A stretch of DNA of 64,000 bases from Paramecium tetraurelia (Eukaryota; Ciliophora; Oligohymenophorea; Peniculida; Parameciidae), in contig NW_001799009.1 in assembly GCF_000165425.1 (NCBI RefSeq), positions 65,005 through 129,004 on the forward strand, in the 5' to 3' direction. This document shows, in pieces, positions 13,414 to 27,082 of the stretch. Position numbers and translations under genes: made by a program. Numbering within the stretch: position 1 is the stretch's first letter; every line of letters begins with the position of its first letter. The notes below the pieces were generated by a model. It was not told the origin of the DNA and ran no database searches. It saw only the letters and a program-made list of their open reading frames with translations.

Positions 13414-13860
13414 TCAGTTGCACCTAAATTGGGCAATAAAAAGGAATTTTTGAAGTATCTAATGACATCCAGTTTTTCTTGGAGTTACACTCTACTTTAC
13501 AGCCTCTGAGTAGAATTTGATAAAATCACTTACGTATATACCTAAATCCTTTGTCAGTTCTCTAATGTGAGTGGAAGACTTGTTTTTAAGGTATTGGAAT
13601 AGCCTTGTATATAAATTAACTAACATCACAAAACTTCTATGACTGCTAAAGTCATTTTTGGTCATGTGTAAGTGCTCAATTTAAACTCTATATTTTAGGA
13701 GTAAAAAGGGACATGGTTTCTCTTTTGGATTTGTGAATTTAGCTTTCTCTCTCAAGAGCCTTGTTGTTCGACTCCTTCTAGTACTACAGATACTTGCTTC
13801 AGCTCTTTATATTGCTGTATTTGATTTTGTTTTGTTTCTGCTGCCTTTTTATTCTTCCAT
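13414..13860 (-). CDS. hypothetical ORF, doubtful
   Basis: A 149-codon ORF in ciliate code, starting MEEQKGSRNKTKSN and basic throughout, with a possible helical segment (STHIRELTKDLGIYVSDFI). A further open run in another frame lies at about 13050-13280. No family recognised and no introns identified. The surrounding 12.4-15.2 kb looks eroded, so this could be a fragment of a dead gene as easily as a live one. Confidence 0.25.
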
Positions 13861-14125
13861 TTTATCTAACAATAAGGTTTGAGCATAACGAATACTTAAG
13901 TTACTGTTTTCAATACAATAATTATATCAGTACCACTATAAAAACCACCATAGATATTAAGATAGTTTTATGAAAAATCCTCTATATGCTATTTGTTTTT
14001 GCAATTTCGAAAGAATTTATGTTTTTTAAAGTGTTTTTCTCTGAATCTAATTGGGAGTTTTCAATTGTTAACGATATATCTCAAATGAATGATAATTTAA
14101 TTTATATTTAAACTTAGATTTCCAA

Positions 14126-14461
14126 TCAAACCTTACTTTAGTTAGTTTTGTTGAATAAATATGTTTTCAAGAAATTTTCTTTAAAACGATTATGTATAGT
14201 ATCTGGTGAAAGCTTGAGAACATCTTTCTGGCTCATGAATATTGCTATATTGCTATATTGCTCCATACACTTATTACTTTGAGCACTAATTTTCTATTTT
14301 ATGGTAAAGAAAAATAACACTATCAAAAAGAGTAATTGCTTCTACAATGATGTGGTGCGTAGGGATATCTTAATGTAATATGAGCACATCTCGTTATACT
14401 CAATTCCCCTTTTAGAGTATTTCCTCCATAAAGAGAATCTTTGTTCTTTTGACGTTTTCAT
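14126..14461 (-). CDS. hypothetical ORF with one possible membrane segment, doubtful
   Basis: A 112-codon ORF (MKTSKEQRFSLWRKYSKRG...) with a hydrophobic run LLFLIVLFFFTI near residue 45. It overlaps a short direct repeat (three copies of tatattgc-like units at about 14243-14263). No family recognised; length is only about twice that expected by chance in this composition. Confidence 0.22.
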
Positions 14462-15250
14462 GATCTTTAGTTTAATATTAACCTATCAATTAAGCCCATA
14501 TTTGGTTATAATCTGTATCCAAATTATCAAAGAGTTTTGTAAATTGTTGAAGATGATTTATCTTTCATCATTTAATTGACATTTCTCTTACATAATTTCT
14601 TTTTAGTTTAATTGTATTTTTTTATATTTAAATAAAATTAACTATACTTTAAATGATTAACGAAATAATTCAGAATGATTAAGGTATGATTTATCAATCT
14701 TTCATCTTATTACTATGATTAATTCTGATATTATTGTTAATTACTTCAGTTAGCTGCATTGATTTACAATTTATTAATTTAAACCTAATTTATTCTCTAT
14801 TGCAAAATGAAAGATAATTTAATATCTTGAAAGATATCATTTAAAATAATTAAAATAATATGGTTCCCAAGAGTTTTAAAAGTGTTGATATTAACCGTCA
14901 ATTTGATTGTAGCATGTTTGATCACATTTTTCAATAATCTAAATTGTTTACACCAGCAGTATTAACATCGGGTACCTAATTTATTAATATAGATTTAGAA
15001 TTCTTTGAAATCTGAGTTTCTAACAAATCCAGAAGTTACATTGATGTATTAATCTTACAGGAGACATGTTTTAAATAGTGGTAGAATTTAACTATGAATG
15101 ATGTTTATTAATGCTGCTTGTTAGTTTTTAATAATCTTTACCTTGATTGAATAATAGATTTAATTATTAATTTGATTTTATGCAATAATTGAGTAATAAT
15201 TAGTGCATAAATAGCAAATATTTGTATAAAATAAAGTGATAATTTATTAA
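14462..15250. other. intergenic stretch upstream of the ubiquitin protease
   Basis: About 790 nt of A+T-rich sequence with no supportable gene. It must include the promoter of the large protease gene starting at 15251. Confidence 0.5.
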
Positions 15251-18200
15251 ATGAATATTGAAGAGCTGAAGGATTCTATATAGAAGTTAGGGTCGCAATC
15301 ACAGGAGTAAGATAAAATACATTATTAAAGTTGCCAGAAGGAATTGGAGATAGTATGGTAATAGATCTAACATTAAGTGGGTTTGGATTTGATATATCAA
15401 AGTGGAAAGGCAGTGATTGAATTGAGATCGTAGGCAACTGGTTGGAAAGTAAGTTATACTGTTATTGAGGATAGTAAGCAAATAAAATCTTGTCGCATAT
15501 AGTGAAGGTGTGTTTAAATAATAAGGAATAATTAAAGGCATGGGAAACATTGAAGATTGTGATGGATCCAGACAAGCAAATATATAAATGCCATGAGTTG
15601 CATTAGATTGATGTAAATTAGGTATCAGTAACAAAATGATGAGATAGTTTTCACATCATGAATTCACATAATATGAGTTTTGTGCAGAATTGCAAGAAGG
15701 TTAATAAGTGGATGCATTGTATGAAGATGAGAAGGGAAATGTGATAGGTTGGTGCAGAGCGACGATTGACAAGTTGAATGAGAAATTTGTGTGGGTCAAA
15801 TGGCATGAGAATGACGATAAGAGGAAGATAGTCAGATACTCCATGGATTTGGCACCATTCAAAAGCAAAGTCACTGATGAAGAGTGGCAATGGAGACATT
15901 CCTTGTAACCTGGAGACCTAATTGATTGTTTTGAAAACAGACATTGGCAGAATGCAACTATTATTGCAGCCTTGAAGGATGAAGAGGTCGAGTATATTGT
16001 AGGCTTTAGAGTGTATGATGAGAAGGGCAATCTCTATGATTCGATGGGCAAGAGATACATCGGTTGGAATTCTCAAAACGACGAAAGGATTCGAGCAGTT
16101 AATCCCAGAATCCAAAAGAGAAATACTTTTTCTAAAGGTCAATATCCTAATCCTTATTGTCAGGAGGATATAATTATGGATTGCAACGATTTCTTATACC
16201 CAGACACCCACTATGCCATACCTCGCTTTACTACCAAGCAAACTGGTCGTTCGATCGTTCTTACTTAGATGATCAACGATTTTGGGACTTAAGGGTTATT
16301 TCATTATATTTTAGAATAAATCTAAGCTAAATGTACAATAGACTTCCTTCACTTTTATATGCAGGTTCTAAATAACATCCATGAAATGTTGAATAAATAA
16401 TTCGTTACTAGTTATGTTCCAACTCTGGAGATCGCTGTTTAAAATAATATTCTATAATCTCCAGATAACAATCTGCGTAATTTCTCTGCTTAGAAAATAA
16501 CAGACATTTTGTAATCATTAGCAAATTTGTTGAAAAGAGTCTACACCTTATAAAGAAGATAAGAAATCATTGATAAATTTGATTTCGATATAGCATTTAA
16601 ATGTTTCACCAGTGATTTCTTGGAGAGAAAAATCCAAGGACTCAAGGCAATTCAGGAATTGATTAAGCGAACCAAAGACCAATATAATTAATATGGAATT
16701 CAAGAATACTAGAAACAGGCTGCTATCTAAACGATATTGGAATGGTTGAATGAAAAGAAGATATTTGAATCATTATATGTTGGATCAGGTAATTCCCATC
16801 TTGTTTAGAGAAGTGGAGAATTCTTTAAATTTCTTGTTGAGGAAAAGATGATCGGAATACAGAATCTAAAGGAGATCTTGAGTAGTTTAGATAAAGCAGA
16901 ATATGAACATAAACTAGCCATTCATAAGTTGTTCAAGGATGTATCTAATTCTCTGGACAAAGAGTGGCTGGATTTCTTAACTGATGAAATTTGCAACAAA
17001 GATCCAAAAGAAGTGAGCAAAGATGATTTGGATTTATTATTAGATATTGTCAAATCAAATCATAAGTATAAAGAAGATTACATTTAAAAATGTTGCAATT
17101 GCTATTGGAATGTCTTAAAGGATGGACAATTGAATTAAACTCTTTTTGAGTAGTATCTAGCACAGTATATTGAATAAGTGACTTCTTTTGAAATGAGACC
17201 ACATAAGGGAGGACAAGTTAACATGATTGGAGAAAGCATTGTAAAATTGTAATCCCCTCTTATTGGGTTGAAAGTACTAACTAAATTAATTGAAAAGTTG
17301 GACATCACAGTTGCTGTCTGGGAATAATATACTCGTAACACAGCTTTGACTGATTTACAATAGAACTATTAAATCATAGAAGACGTTATCTTTTAAATTA
17401 AAAATGCCAAATAGTAAAATGAAAACTTTGAAGAAATCAAAGTGAGGATGAACTTTATATAGATTTTTTATTAGAACATCACTACATATGATTATCGATT
17501 ACAATTCAAAGTTATATCTACTCTATGGGAATTATTGGTTTGCAAATCTGACTGCTAATAAGAGAAAGAACTAGTTTATAAATGGTTTAATGCATTAAAT
17601 AATTTGGATGGACAGTCTTAATTGGCATCAATGGTTACAAGCTAAGAATTAAAGAAGTTTTTTAGTGAGAAGATGACAGCTGATCTTGCTCACTTGACTG
17701 AAGAAGGATTTAATTGTTTAAAGACTGTTTTATTGACAATTAATAAAAGTGAGTCCTTTGGAATTGATGTCTTATGGTAAATAATACTAGAAGGAGAGAA
17801 TGAGAAGGTCTCATAGATGGCGATTGAATATTGTCATTTATTTGAATCAAGTGTGGATAGATTGTTTCAAAAAATATAGGAAAATAGGGAATCAAATTAA
17901 AAGTTGCTCAGATGTTTATTAGTATTAGAAGATTTCATAGATTAAAGTGAAGTAAATGGAGTTGGAAACTTAAAGAGTTTGAATGCTCTCTCTTAAGGAG
18001 AAGAATTGTTAATTTAAATTTAGTATGATAATAGTCAGCAAAGAAGATTTACAATTCAAATTAATGATAATCAAACTATTGTTGAATTGAGAGTAGCAAT
18101 CAGCAAGGTGATTAAGATATAATGGGATGCTTTAGGTTTGAATAGTCTAAAAGGGGAAATTAAGTTTACAGAGAATGGAAAGATGATCAAGGATCTGAGA

Positions 18201-21200
18201 TTAAAGAAAGATGAGATAATTATAGTTTTTAAAAAGTAAATTAAGGAAGTCCCAGAAGCTCAACTATTAGAAGGGGATAACCTATCCGAATAGGCTAAGG
18301 TTGTATTTACTGAAATCTTCAGCGAATATTCAACCGATGGCAAAATGACGAAAGAGGATTGCACTAGATTTGTAACTGGATGCACTGGTAATCCATGCAG
18401 TATTGATGATGCTAACATTCAAAGAACATTTGAGTAATATGATAAAGACAAAGATCAAATCTTAACTTTATAGGATTTCTTTGAGTTTTATACAGATTCA
18501 GCTAGAACTAAGAAATCAACTGTTTGGTTGAATTTGCAAACATTACACTATAGAAATGATCTAATAAGAGGTGATAGAGTGCCTTTGCCTCAAATCAATC
18601 CCTAGTAATTACCAAGAGGTTAGATAGTGTAAAATTAGGAATATTTAGATTTGCTATTTGAATTCCTCTCAAGTTCTAGTATTGATGTGTAAGAAAAAAC
18701 TTGGTATTTATTGAGAAGATTGCCACCTTCACCTTAATTGATCAAATAAATGTTAACATTTGAAAATATTACTAAACCAACAGATTGGGATTCAATTTTA
18801 GTGAGCAACCATTATAGATTGCTATACAGTTTGTATATTATAGAATTTCTGATGAATCAATAGGATTCGAATAATTTACAAGCTCTGATAGAGGATCAAG
18901 ATATCCTAAATTTAAAAGATAAATGGATGAGTAAATTCTTGTAATATGGCGGTTTCGATAGATTATTATAGTTCTTCAAAGAATATCAGGACAAGAGTGT
19001 TAGTACTTTATCATAAATTGAAAAAGAGATCTTATCATTTTTATTAAACACATTCTAAAATTATGTGATTGCTGCTTGTGCTGTTCAGATTCCAAATTTA
19101 TTTAAGGCTTCAAGAGGAATTCAAATAATTAGACCATTAGATCAAGTGCTATTAGATATAAGATAATCTGAAGAGCCCAAGGAATTTTAATTGTTGGTTT
19201 AAAAGTTGAAGGAAAGTAGATTAGGGGATAACATAATAGAAAAGATAGAGAACTTCATCTCTGTTCTAATCAATCTGATATAGGAATTGTTAAAATGTAA
19301 TGAATTGGAATAGGAGGATAGATAAATTATCGAACATAGCATAATAATTATAATAGTAATCCTGTTACATAATCAAGAATTGTTAGTGAAAAGTATTGAA
19401 AACATCGAATTTATTAACATATTTTTCAGTGGCATCTTTACTGGTAATTCTGATACTTTGCGTAATCTGTTTAGTAGAGCCATTCTTGTACTTTGTCATG
19501 AAAGTTAAAAGAAAAACAATTAACCAACAAGAATCATTTTACAATAGTTGATAGCCATGGAAAATTCTCAGGGTAGTTCTGCTCAATATTATGAATTATT
19601 GAGTCAGTTAATAGATAGTGCATTTGAATCTGAAGAATCCTAACAATTCATTGATTATTAATAACTCAGTTAATAAGTATTGCAGAATTTAATGAATTAT
19701 TAAAGTTAGGAAACTAGATCCAAAAATACTTCAACTGACAAAATATTGGTTGGCTTATTGAATCTCTTGACCAAACTATATAGATTCATTAAGCAACCAA
19801 TTGTTGACATTATCTTCAATGATTGTTTATTTAGTATGCAAGAAGAGAAGGAGATCAAATGCAAGTCTGCTGATAGTAGAAAAGTAGCATTTAACCTACT
19901 CAATAAATTAGCTTAGTAATAGAACATGAATACCATCATAGCAAACCTCTAATTGTTAAGTTAGAAAATACCAAATATCAATAGATGGAACTATATACCT
20001 ACAAGTGAAATCAGAAGTACTCTGGGCTATTGTGGTATAAAAAATCTAAGATGCATTTGTTACATGAATGCAATGTTACAACAATTTTATATGATAAAAC
20101 CCTTTAGATATGGTATACTACAGGCTAATGATCAAAAAGAGGTAGACTTACAAATTAGTAAGACAGGATTTACTTATGATGATAATGTGCTACATCAATT
20201 GCAATAAATGTTTAGTTATTTAGAACTATCAGATCGCGTTGATTATAATCCTTAAGAGTTTTGTGCAGCTTTTAAAGATTATGCTGGTGAGCCAGTCAAC
20301 ATATTTATATAATAAGATGCATAAGAATTTTTAAATATGATATTTGATAAATTGGAGAATATGTTAAAGGAAACCGTCTATAAAAACATTATGGATGGAG
20401 TATTTGGTGGAAAGACTTGCACATAGATTTAATGTCAAAATTGTAAAGCAACAAAATCAAAGGATGAAATATTTTACAATTTATCTTTACCGATCAAGAA
20501 TTTAAAGAATTTGTAGGAGTGTTTTGATAAATTTGTTTAAGGAGAGATTATTTCAGATTTCAAATGTGAAAGTTGTAATTAGAAAGTGGATGTGAACAAA
20601 TGTTAACTTTTGGCTCAATTACCAAATATATTGATTTTGCATCTTTAGAGAATTGTATTTAATTTGGACACTTTTATGAATGAGAAGATTAATACAAGAT
20701 TGGAATTCCCAATTAATTTAGATTTGCAATAATACACGATTAACAAGGATTAATGCACATCATATAAATTAGTTGGAGTAGTTGTTCATGTTGGTACTGC
20801 AGATGTTGGACATTATTTCAGTTACATAGATATCAAAAATCAGGATTAATGGTTAGAGTTTAATGATCATAAAATAAAAGAATTTAAATTGAAGTAGATG
20901 CAATAAGAATGTTTTGGTGGATCAGGTAATATGGATTATAATGAGAATGACGTATGGGGATCAGGATTTAGAGAGAATTCTTAAAGTGCTTACATGCTTG
21001 TCTATGAAAAGGTTTAGAAAGATCAAATATCTCTTGTATTCAATAGTGAGCAAGAACTATAAAATAATTTACACTAATTTGAGAATTACACAATAGACCC
21101 CAATTAAAAAAATTGCCTATTGGTTGACTATAATTCATAGAAACCTTATATTCCAAAAGAGTATTAAAGCAAAGTGAATTGTGATAATCAACAATTCCTA

Positions 21201-23264
21201 TTAGAACGTAATCTGTTTAGTCAAGATTTCTTGAAATTCATCCTAGATGCAAGTGAATTTGTGAATGAAGAGAATGCCAATAAGATGATTGATGTATTAA
21301 TCAAGTTTAATTATGATCTGTTGTCAAGATCATATGAAAATTCATTAATGGAGTAATTCAATACCAAAATCTTACAATTAATTTAATAATATCCAAATAT
21401 CAATTACCTTGATTTGGTTTACTTTGGCAAATTAAACAAAGTGGTGGATTTATTATTAGTGTGTCCTGAGGCGAGAACACGCAAACACTTTAGCAAATTG
21501 TTATCAACCCTATTTAATTAAGCAATCTAGATTTAAGGAGAAATCACAGAAAAATTCAATGAAGGATTAGATCAATTATTCTTGATGATTCAAGATCAAG
21601 TCCCTAAGAATTGGACTAGATATGAATTTTATTTTCAATTTTGGTTAGACTTTTTGTAAGAAGGCAAACCCTAATAAGAATACTTGAAGAAGAAAAATAT
21701 GTTCCTATATATGATAGATTTTATATTAGATAGAAGCAGTCCATTACAATTGTATGAAAAAAAGGTGTAAATGGGGAATGCCTATGTCGCTATGAATATC
21801 CAAATTTAAGTTTAAATAGTATCTACACTATTGAACCTAGATCAATAATTAAGTTTGAATGAGAAGAAATTATTGTATTAACCTAAGTTATACGATAAAA
21901 TACTGAAAACTAAAGTAGATGACATTTTACCTTTGATATAAAAATTATCTTATAAGAACAAGTACTTCTCAGAGATCATTTCAGGATGTATTATGCGTGG
22001 TATGTCGAATGGTGAGGTTGATGAATTCAAGAATTATTTATAAGTAGCTTAATCCTTCTTATTGATTGATGACAATCTCTAAATTGAAAGGCTAGAATGG
22101 TTAATCGGCATTCCATCATCCAAACAAAAGGACTCAACAAAAATCTATGATAATCAAATAAATGAAATCCCATCATTTGGATTGTTTGGACTATCGAGTT
22201 TGGAAGAAGATTACTGGACATTTGCCAGTCCATTAGGGTGGTCAAATTGTTTATTTGATTATTTCTGTTCTCACAGAGGAATCAAAAATTATGATACCCA
22301 ATGTTTATTAATACTCAAGTGTCTCCTTCAAATAAGTGTCTAAAATCAAACATGCTTCAACTACATTTCCAATCTGCCATGCGTTAATTATCAATACGTA
22401 ATTATTTTATCTATTTGTAGAAATATAATGAAGACATCTTCAAGACCTTTATAGACATTTACATTTTAGATACTAAGCGATTCTATTCATTGAATAATCG
22501 TAAATAGGAATCTGAAGAAACTAAACTTCTACTTGAAGAATACCTAAAAAAATTAGAGTAGACACGTGACCCCTCTAAACCATAGTATGATTATATCATT
22601 GGAAAATCTGTTGAAGTCATTAAAAAAACTAAGCTGTTTTATCTATTCAATCCTGTTACTAAAGAGGAATTAACAGTTAACGAAGAATCTTCAAACTTTA
22701 AATAAATCAAATAACAAATTGATGATGGATCACTTCAAAAAATTATAACTTTAGAAGTAAATAATCTTATTATCTTAGGAAAAAGTCTTCATTACACATG
22801 TTTGTGACAATCTACCAACTGGGTAAACAAATGAAGCCTTGCCTGAATAATATGTAAAGGGAACCTAAATACATCATTTTTCAGTTGATCCAAATTCAGA
22901 AGCAGCTAATTTCATATAATCTAAAGCTTGGAATGTTGAGAGCAATGATAAAGCAGTAGTATCTAATCCAAGATAGGCTGAAACTGTGAGGTAGATATAA
23001 TTGCAGAATAATACAAATCGAAATCTCCAAGTAATCCTTGAAATCAAAGGACCGTAAAATGCTTGTCATTACATTCCTACTTCTAAAATTTAATCCCTCA
23101 TGAATCCAAAAATTATTGCTACAATGCTTACAACTATCAAGATGAAAAGCCAAGATGAATTTCCAAAGTTAGATTTATTTTTGTAATACAAAAAACAAGA
23201 ACCTAAGTCAGAATCTTATCTGTATATATCAGATTAAAATGAAATGAATTTGGAGTTGTTATGA
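15251..23264 (+). CDS. giant ubiquitin-specific protease (USP9X/USP34/USP24-like)
   Basis: Five exons encode 2,638 aa; exon 3 alone is 2,250 codons. Introns: 15449-15474, 15622-15647, 22398-22420 and 22757-22778. It removes ubiquitin from protein substrates. Residues about 120-270 hold two Tudor/chromo-barrel-like repeats (FVWVKWHENDD; RYIGWNSQNDERI). A ubiquitin-like domain follows near 915-980 (RRFTIQINDNQTIVELRVAI) and an EF-hand-like pair near 1000-1065 (DKDKDQILTLQDF). The USP core starts at about 1575: GIKNLRCICYMNAMLQQF with catalytic C1586 and oxyanion N1581, then QQDAQEFLNM, two CxxC zinc-ribbon pairs, LILHLQRI, and the His box DVGHYFSYI (H1837). Both flanks are long helical regions, as in USP9X/34. 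The Cys box is unusual: RCI replaces the family's GNT/GAT. Substrate unknown. Confidence 0.92.
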
Positions 23265-23910
23265 TCAAGTGAAGTATATCTAAAATTATTATAAATAAAT
23301 TTCGTTTGTTTAATTTAACAATGGTTGGGGGTCTTTCGACCTCTAAAAATTTCTGTAAGTCACCGGTATGAGCCCAACCCACGGTAATCTTTAGTAAAAG
23401 GCGAAAAATTAGCACGTAATAGGTTGAGCTCGGTGATGAATAAATTAAATGTAATTCTAATTCACTTTATATATTTAATTAAATTTTTAGATTTTATGGG
23501 TTTAAGTATATCTATTATTTAATATGTCCTTCAGTGCATTGCTTACCTAGCTACAAAAATAACGTTAAACAACAAACATAGCAATAAATCTATAAGCTAG
23601 GGAAATGCAGTAAATCATTTTTTTTAGATGAAGGAATAATTAAAATAAAATGCTGAAATGCTAAAATTTTGAGATATTTTCATGTGAATGGAATCAGTAC
23701 TAGCTTTATCAATTAAATATAACAATAATAATGGTAAGAGCATAGTCAACAAAATTCAAAGAATAGATAGACAAGGGAATTTACAATTATTAGTCCACTA
23801 AAGAGCTATATATATCATTCGCATCTATTATGATTCTTCCCTTCTACAATTATATATTTATTCTTTCCAATCATTACTTAAATTATAATATATTAATTAT
23901 AATAAAATAA
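23265..23910. other. intergenic stretch holding a GC-rich island
   Basis: About 650 nt between two same-strand genes. Positions 23319-23440 stand out from the A+T-rich surroundings and are described separately; the rest (23450-23910) is plain A+T-rich sequence and should include the promoter of the zinc-finger gene. Confidence 0.5.
23319..23440. ncRNA. candidate structured non-coding RNA (strand and family unknown)
   Basis: About 120 nt of GC-rich sequence in an A+T-rich gap. It can fold: GGTTGGG at 23323-23329 pairs with CCCAACC at 23373-23379; GAGGTC/GACC(C) around a GAAA or TTTC loop forms a hairpin at 23329-23343; TCACCG at 23360-23365 pairs with CGGTGA at 23431-23436. No coding frame explains it. 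On the plus strand a T-run follows at about 23485, which could end a pol III transcript. I checked for tRNA, 5S, spliceosomal, U3 and SRP signatures and found no convincing match. The minus strand contains ACCCCCAACC, reminiscent of a telomerase template, but the ciliate motif upstream of the template is absent. Confidence 0.35.
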
Positions 23911-24307
23911 ATGAGTGAAAGCGAGAGTGAAAAGTAAGATGGTTAAATGGATTTTTACAAAGAAGCTGTGAAATTATATTACTATAATTGTATCTTGTAC
24001 AATCATGTAAGGAATATAATAAATGGAGTTGGAAAAAGTAATGACAGAGAGGAATGATCTAAAAACTAAAGTGCTGAAATATGAACTACTAGGAGGGGAA
24101 TTAGCATAATTGGATGACGATGAAATTATGAATTAATTAGAAGATAGAAAGAAAAAGAGCAGAAGAACCGCGGCAGATATTGATCGTCAATTTTTTTGCA
24201 CCTTTAATAATTGCAAAAAAGCCTATGGTACCGAAGCCTCACTTATATAACATCAAAGATTAAAGCATGGAGTAAATAGTGGCATGGATGCTTATTTTAG
24301 AATTTGA
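23911..24307 (+). CDS. small C2H2 zinc-finger protein
   Basis: Two exons, 124 aa, intron 24007-24028 (22 nt; acceptor GAG, chosen because it alone keeps the frame). The N-terminus is acidic (MSESESEKQDGQ), the middle is a charged helix with a basic patch (DRKKKSRRTAADID), and the C-terminus carries a single C2H2 finger: C-x4-C-x12-H-x4-H in FCTFNNCKKAYGTEASLIQH. The finger resembles those of chromatin-associated plant and ciliate proteins with a single finger after a helical region. Likely nuclear and nucleic-acid binding (inference). Confidence 0.8.
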
Positions 24308-25104
24308 TATTATTTGAGGACAATTAATATTAACTTTAATTTATGATCAAATTGCATTCTTAAAGAAGAATAATAATCATCATACAAAACATATTGATGA
24401 TAATATTCTATAATTAATTCATAAAAAAATCCTTTACATCTTATTTGATGATATAATAAATAAAATTCAAAAAAGATCAAAATGCACAATCTATTTCTTA
24501 TTAACCAGTTATTATTAAGTATACTGATAATACTTCAGTCTTAATCAAGACTCAAATAACATGATGATATTCGACAAAATATCTAACAACAAATTAATTC
24601 TGTAACATCAACAGATATTAATTTACACTTAAAAAATAGGAAATCCATTTAGGGATTATCACTATAATTGAATAAATTAATTACTCAAAATTAATTTTCG
24701 GTTATTTTCTTATATTTTTTGCAAGACTAAAAGTTGAATATATGAAGAATATTCATAGTTTGTAATATGTAGCATTTTATATACATTATGGAATTTTTCT
24801 GAGATTTTCAAAATCATAAATTTAGAAGATTTATCTAAAGTTATCAAATTATATTAGATATATTAATTATGTCCTATGTATTCCAATATTATTTGTTTGT
24901 TTAATTGTTATCACAAATTAATAATTATTTATTTTGACTTACACTATATCTATCTCACATTCTTATAGTCGATGTTAAATCGTTCAGATTATAGAAAAAA
25001 TGGATAAGTGATATTTACATATATTACTACTTCATTTTACAGAAATGTTATAGATTCATTCTTATTTAATTAAATTTCTAATTTTGTAATTATGGACTTT
25101 GTAA
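24308..25104. other. intergenic stretch
   Basis: About 800 nt of very A+T-rich sequence without a supportable gene or repeat. A forward open run from 24971 crosses into the next gene in the wrong frame and is not considered coding. Confidence 0.5.
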
Positions 25105-27082
25105 ATGAAAAGTACGCTGTTATCCCGAAATCTTTGAAGGTAAAAGTAATTCTTTAAGTGAGAGTGATGAAGAAATTTAAAAAAATATGGCCCCGGAATG
25201 TAATTCATTCGTTGAAAGAGCTAAATTTTTGTTGGTAAATGGATAAATTTTCTAAAAAATATTTGTTACAAAGAATATTGGAGATTCTTTATCTGATCCA
25301 ATTGGGGCATCATAATTATTAGAAATAATTGCAAATTAATTACAATCTTTGCATGATGAAGCCTTAATAAAAGAATACATTAAAGCAGTGAGTGAAATAT
25401 TCAATAAAATCGAAGTATTATGAATTAACATTTTTAGATCACCAATTAACTAAAATAGTCTTATAGTGACATTTGCTTCAATATTTTTACAAAACAATAT
25501 CAATAGTACGATATCATTAATTCTTGCTCAGAGATATTAAAATACTTAGATGACCTTGATATTTATAAAGAGGGGTTATATTTAGAAACGGACAATCAAA
25601 TGTATTAAATCCTAAAGATAATCGAAATATATTATCATAAATTCACGCCTGAATTAAAAAAATAGGCTCATCTTCAAATAAAATCGAGTATGAAGCACAA
25701 AGACGAAAGAGTTCGTAAGACTATTTCAGAAATATTACTGAGTAATCAATTATTATTAAAATCCATATTACGAGAATTCGATTGGATTGATAAATTTACA
25801 ACTTTAATTTATGACTCATCTAAAGATGTTAGAACGAGCTCAGCAAAGTTATTTTTAGTTACTTATGAACTCAATGAAGAGATTCATAAATCTAGATTGC
25901 TACTTTTGTTAGAAAATATTATTAAATAATTAGATTCATCTTAATTTGAGTTTTGTCAATCAATCTCATAATATGTAATATTAACTATATTATTTAGAGC
26001 TTAAATTAAGATAACTTGCAATCACTTTTAATTGAAAAAATAACAGAAATCATAAACCATAATAATGAAAATACCTTTTTATTTTTGGAATCTATCCATA
26101 AGTATTACTCAATAATAAAATAATTTAATGAGAAGCACTCTAATTCAATTGATGATTTATTGATAAATTCTATAGAAGTACTTTCAGAAGATATGAGAAG
26201 TTACGACATATTTAAGTGCTTATCAAATTTATACTCTAATTTATCTTAGGATATGTAATTTAAAGTAATTTAAAAATTATTTCTTAATTTTGAATTAAAT
26301 TAGCTAATGTTTATTCCATATTTATCTGAAATTATTGAGAAGGCAGCTCTAATAAATAAAAATAAAATTTGGCTTTAGTAACTTCAGATGATATATGAAA
26401 TGTTTAAAAGAAATGTTTTTCAATTTGAATCAAAAGGTTTGTGGAATGAGATATCAAATATGATCGATATTATGATCATGATATCTAAAATCTTATTCTT
26501 GTAGAAGGATTTTCTTCAGTAATGTTTAAAAATGAGCCAAATTGGTTCTAAATCTATTAGAGATAAAATTATGAATTTTCTAATTGAGAAAATTATTGAA
26601 TTAGACTCTCTCGAAAGTCGAGATTAAATAATTCAAAATTATTTAGGACTTATAAATCATTCAAATTACTAATTACGATAATTATCTATTGAGTTTATTA
26701 TCAAATTATGCTAATAAAGATCTAGGAAGTTCTTCATTTCAAACAACTTGATAAATATCTTATAATTGTAGTATGATTCAGTTGCTTTGGTAAGAGCAAA
26801 AATTCCAAAATTGTTATTCCAAATAAAGTTATTATTTTGGAATGACGAAAAGGAAATTCTTAGTAGAATTGTTTAAATCTTTTAAAACCTGATGAGCGAT
26901 AAGAAATTATACATTTAACAAGTACATTCTTATATAATAAGATTTCCAAAGACTTTTGGGCTGAACTAGCAAATATTTAATTTTCAAATGCAGAAAACAC
27001 AATTGAACAAAATTAGTTAATGGATGAAAGGGAACAATAAGAATATGCAAATTTAAAAGTATATACAAATAATATTAGATGA
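25105..27082 (+). CDS. HEAT-repeat protein, possibly PP4R1-like
   Basis: Five exons, 627 aa. Introns: 25112-25139 (28 nt, AAG), 25415-25437, 25975-25997 and 26922-26941 (20 nt, AAG). The first exon is only 7 nt (ATG AAA A), inferred because the downstream frame has no ATG of its own and is blocked by a TGA just upstream; the start is therefore the least certain part. The body is a run of paired helices typical of HEAT/ARM repeats (for example KDVRTSSAKLFLVTYELNEE). The N-terminal FVERAKFLLVNGQIFQKIFV region is reminiscent of phosphatase regulatory subunits such as PP4R1 or PP2A-A. That assignment is tentative; a generic scaffold is the safe call. Confidence 0.75.

Noticed and set aside
14243-14263. 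CRISPR-like or satellite repeat
   Set aside because: Only three copies of an 8-9 nt A+T-rich unit; ordinary simple-sequence slippage.
15299-16142. Several minus-strand ORFs opposite the ubiquitin protease
   Set aside because: Antisense shadows of a 2,638-aa continuous coding frame.
23319-23440. Telomerase RNA
   Set aside because: ACCCCCAACC on the minus strand looks template-like, but the conserved motif that precedes the template in ciliate telomerase RNAs is missing and the repeat does not clearly fit G4T2/G3T3.
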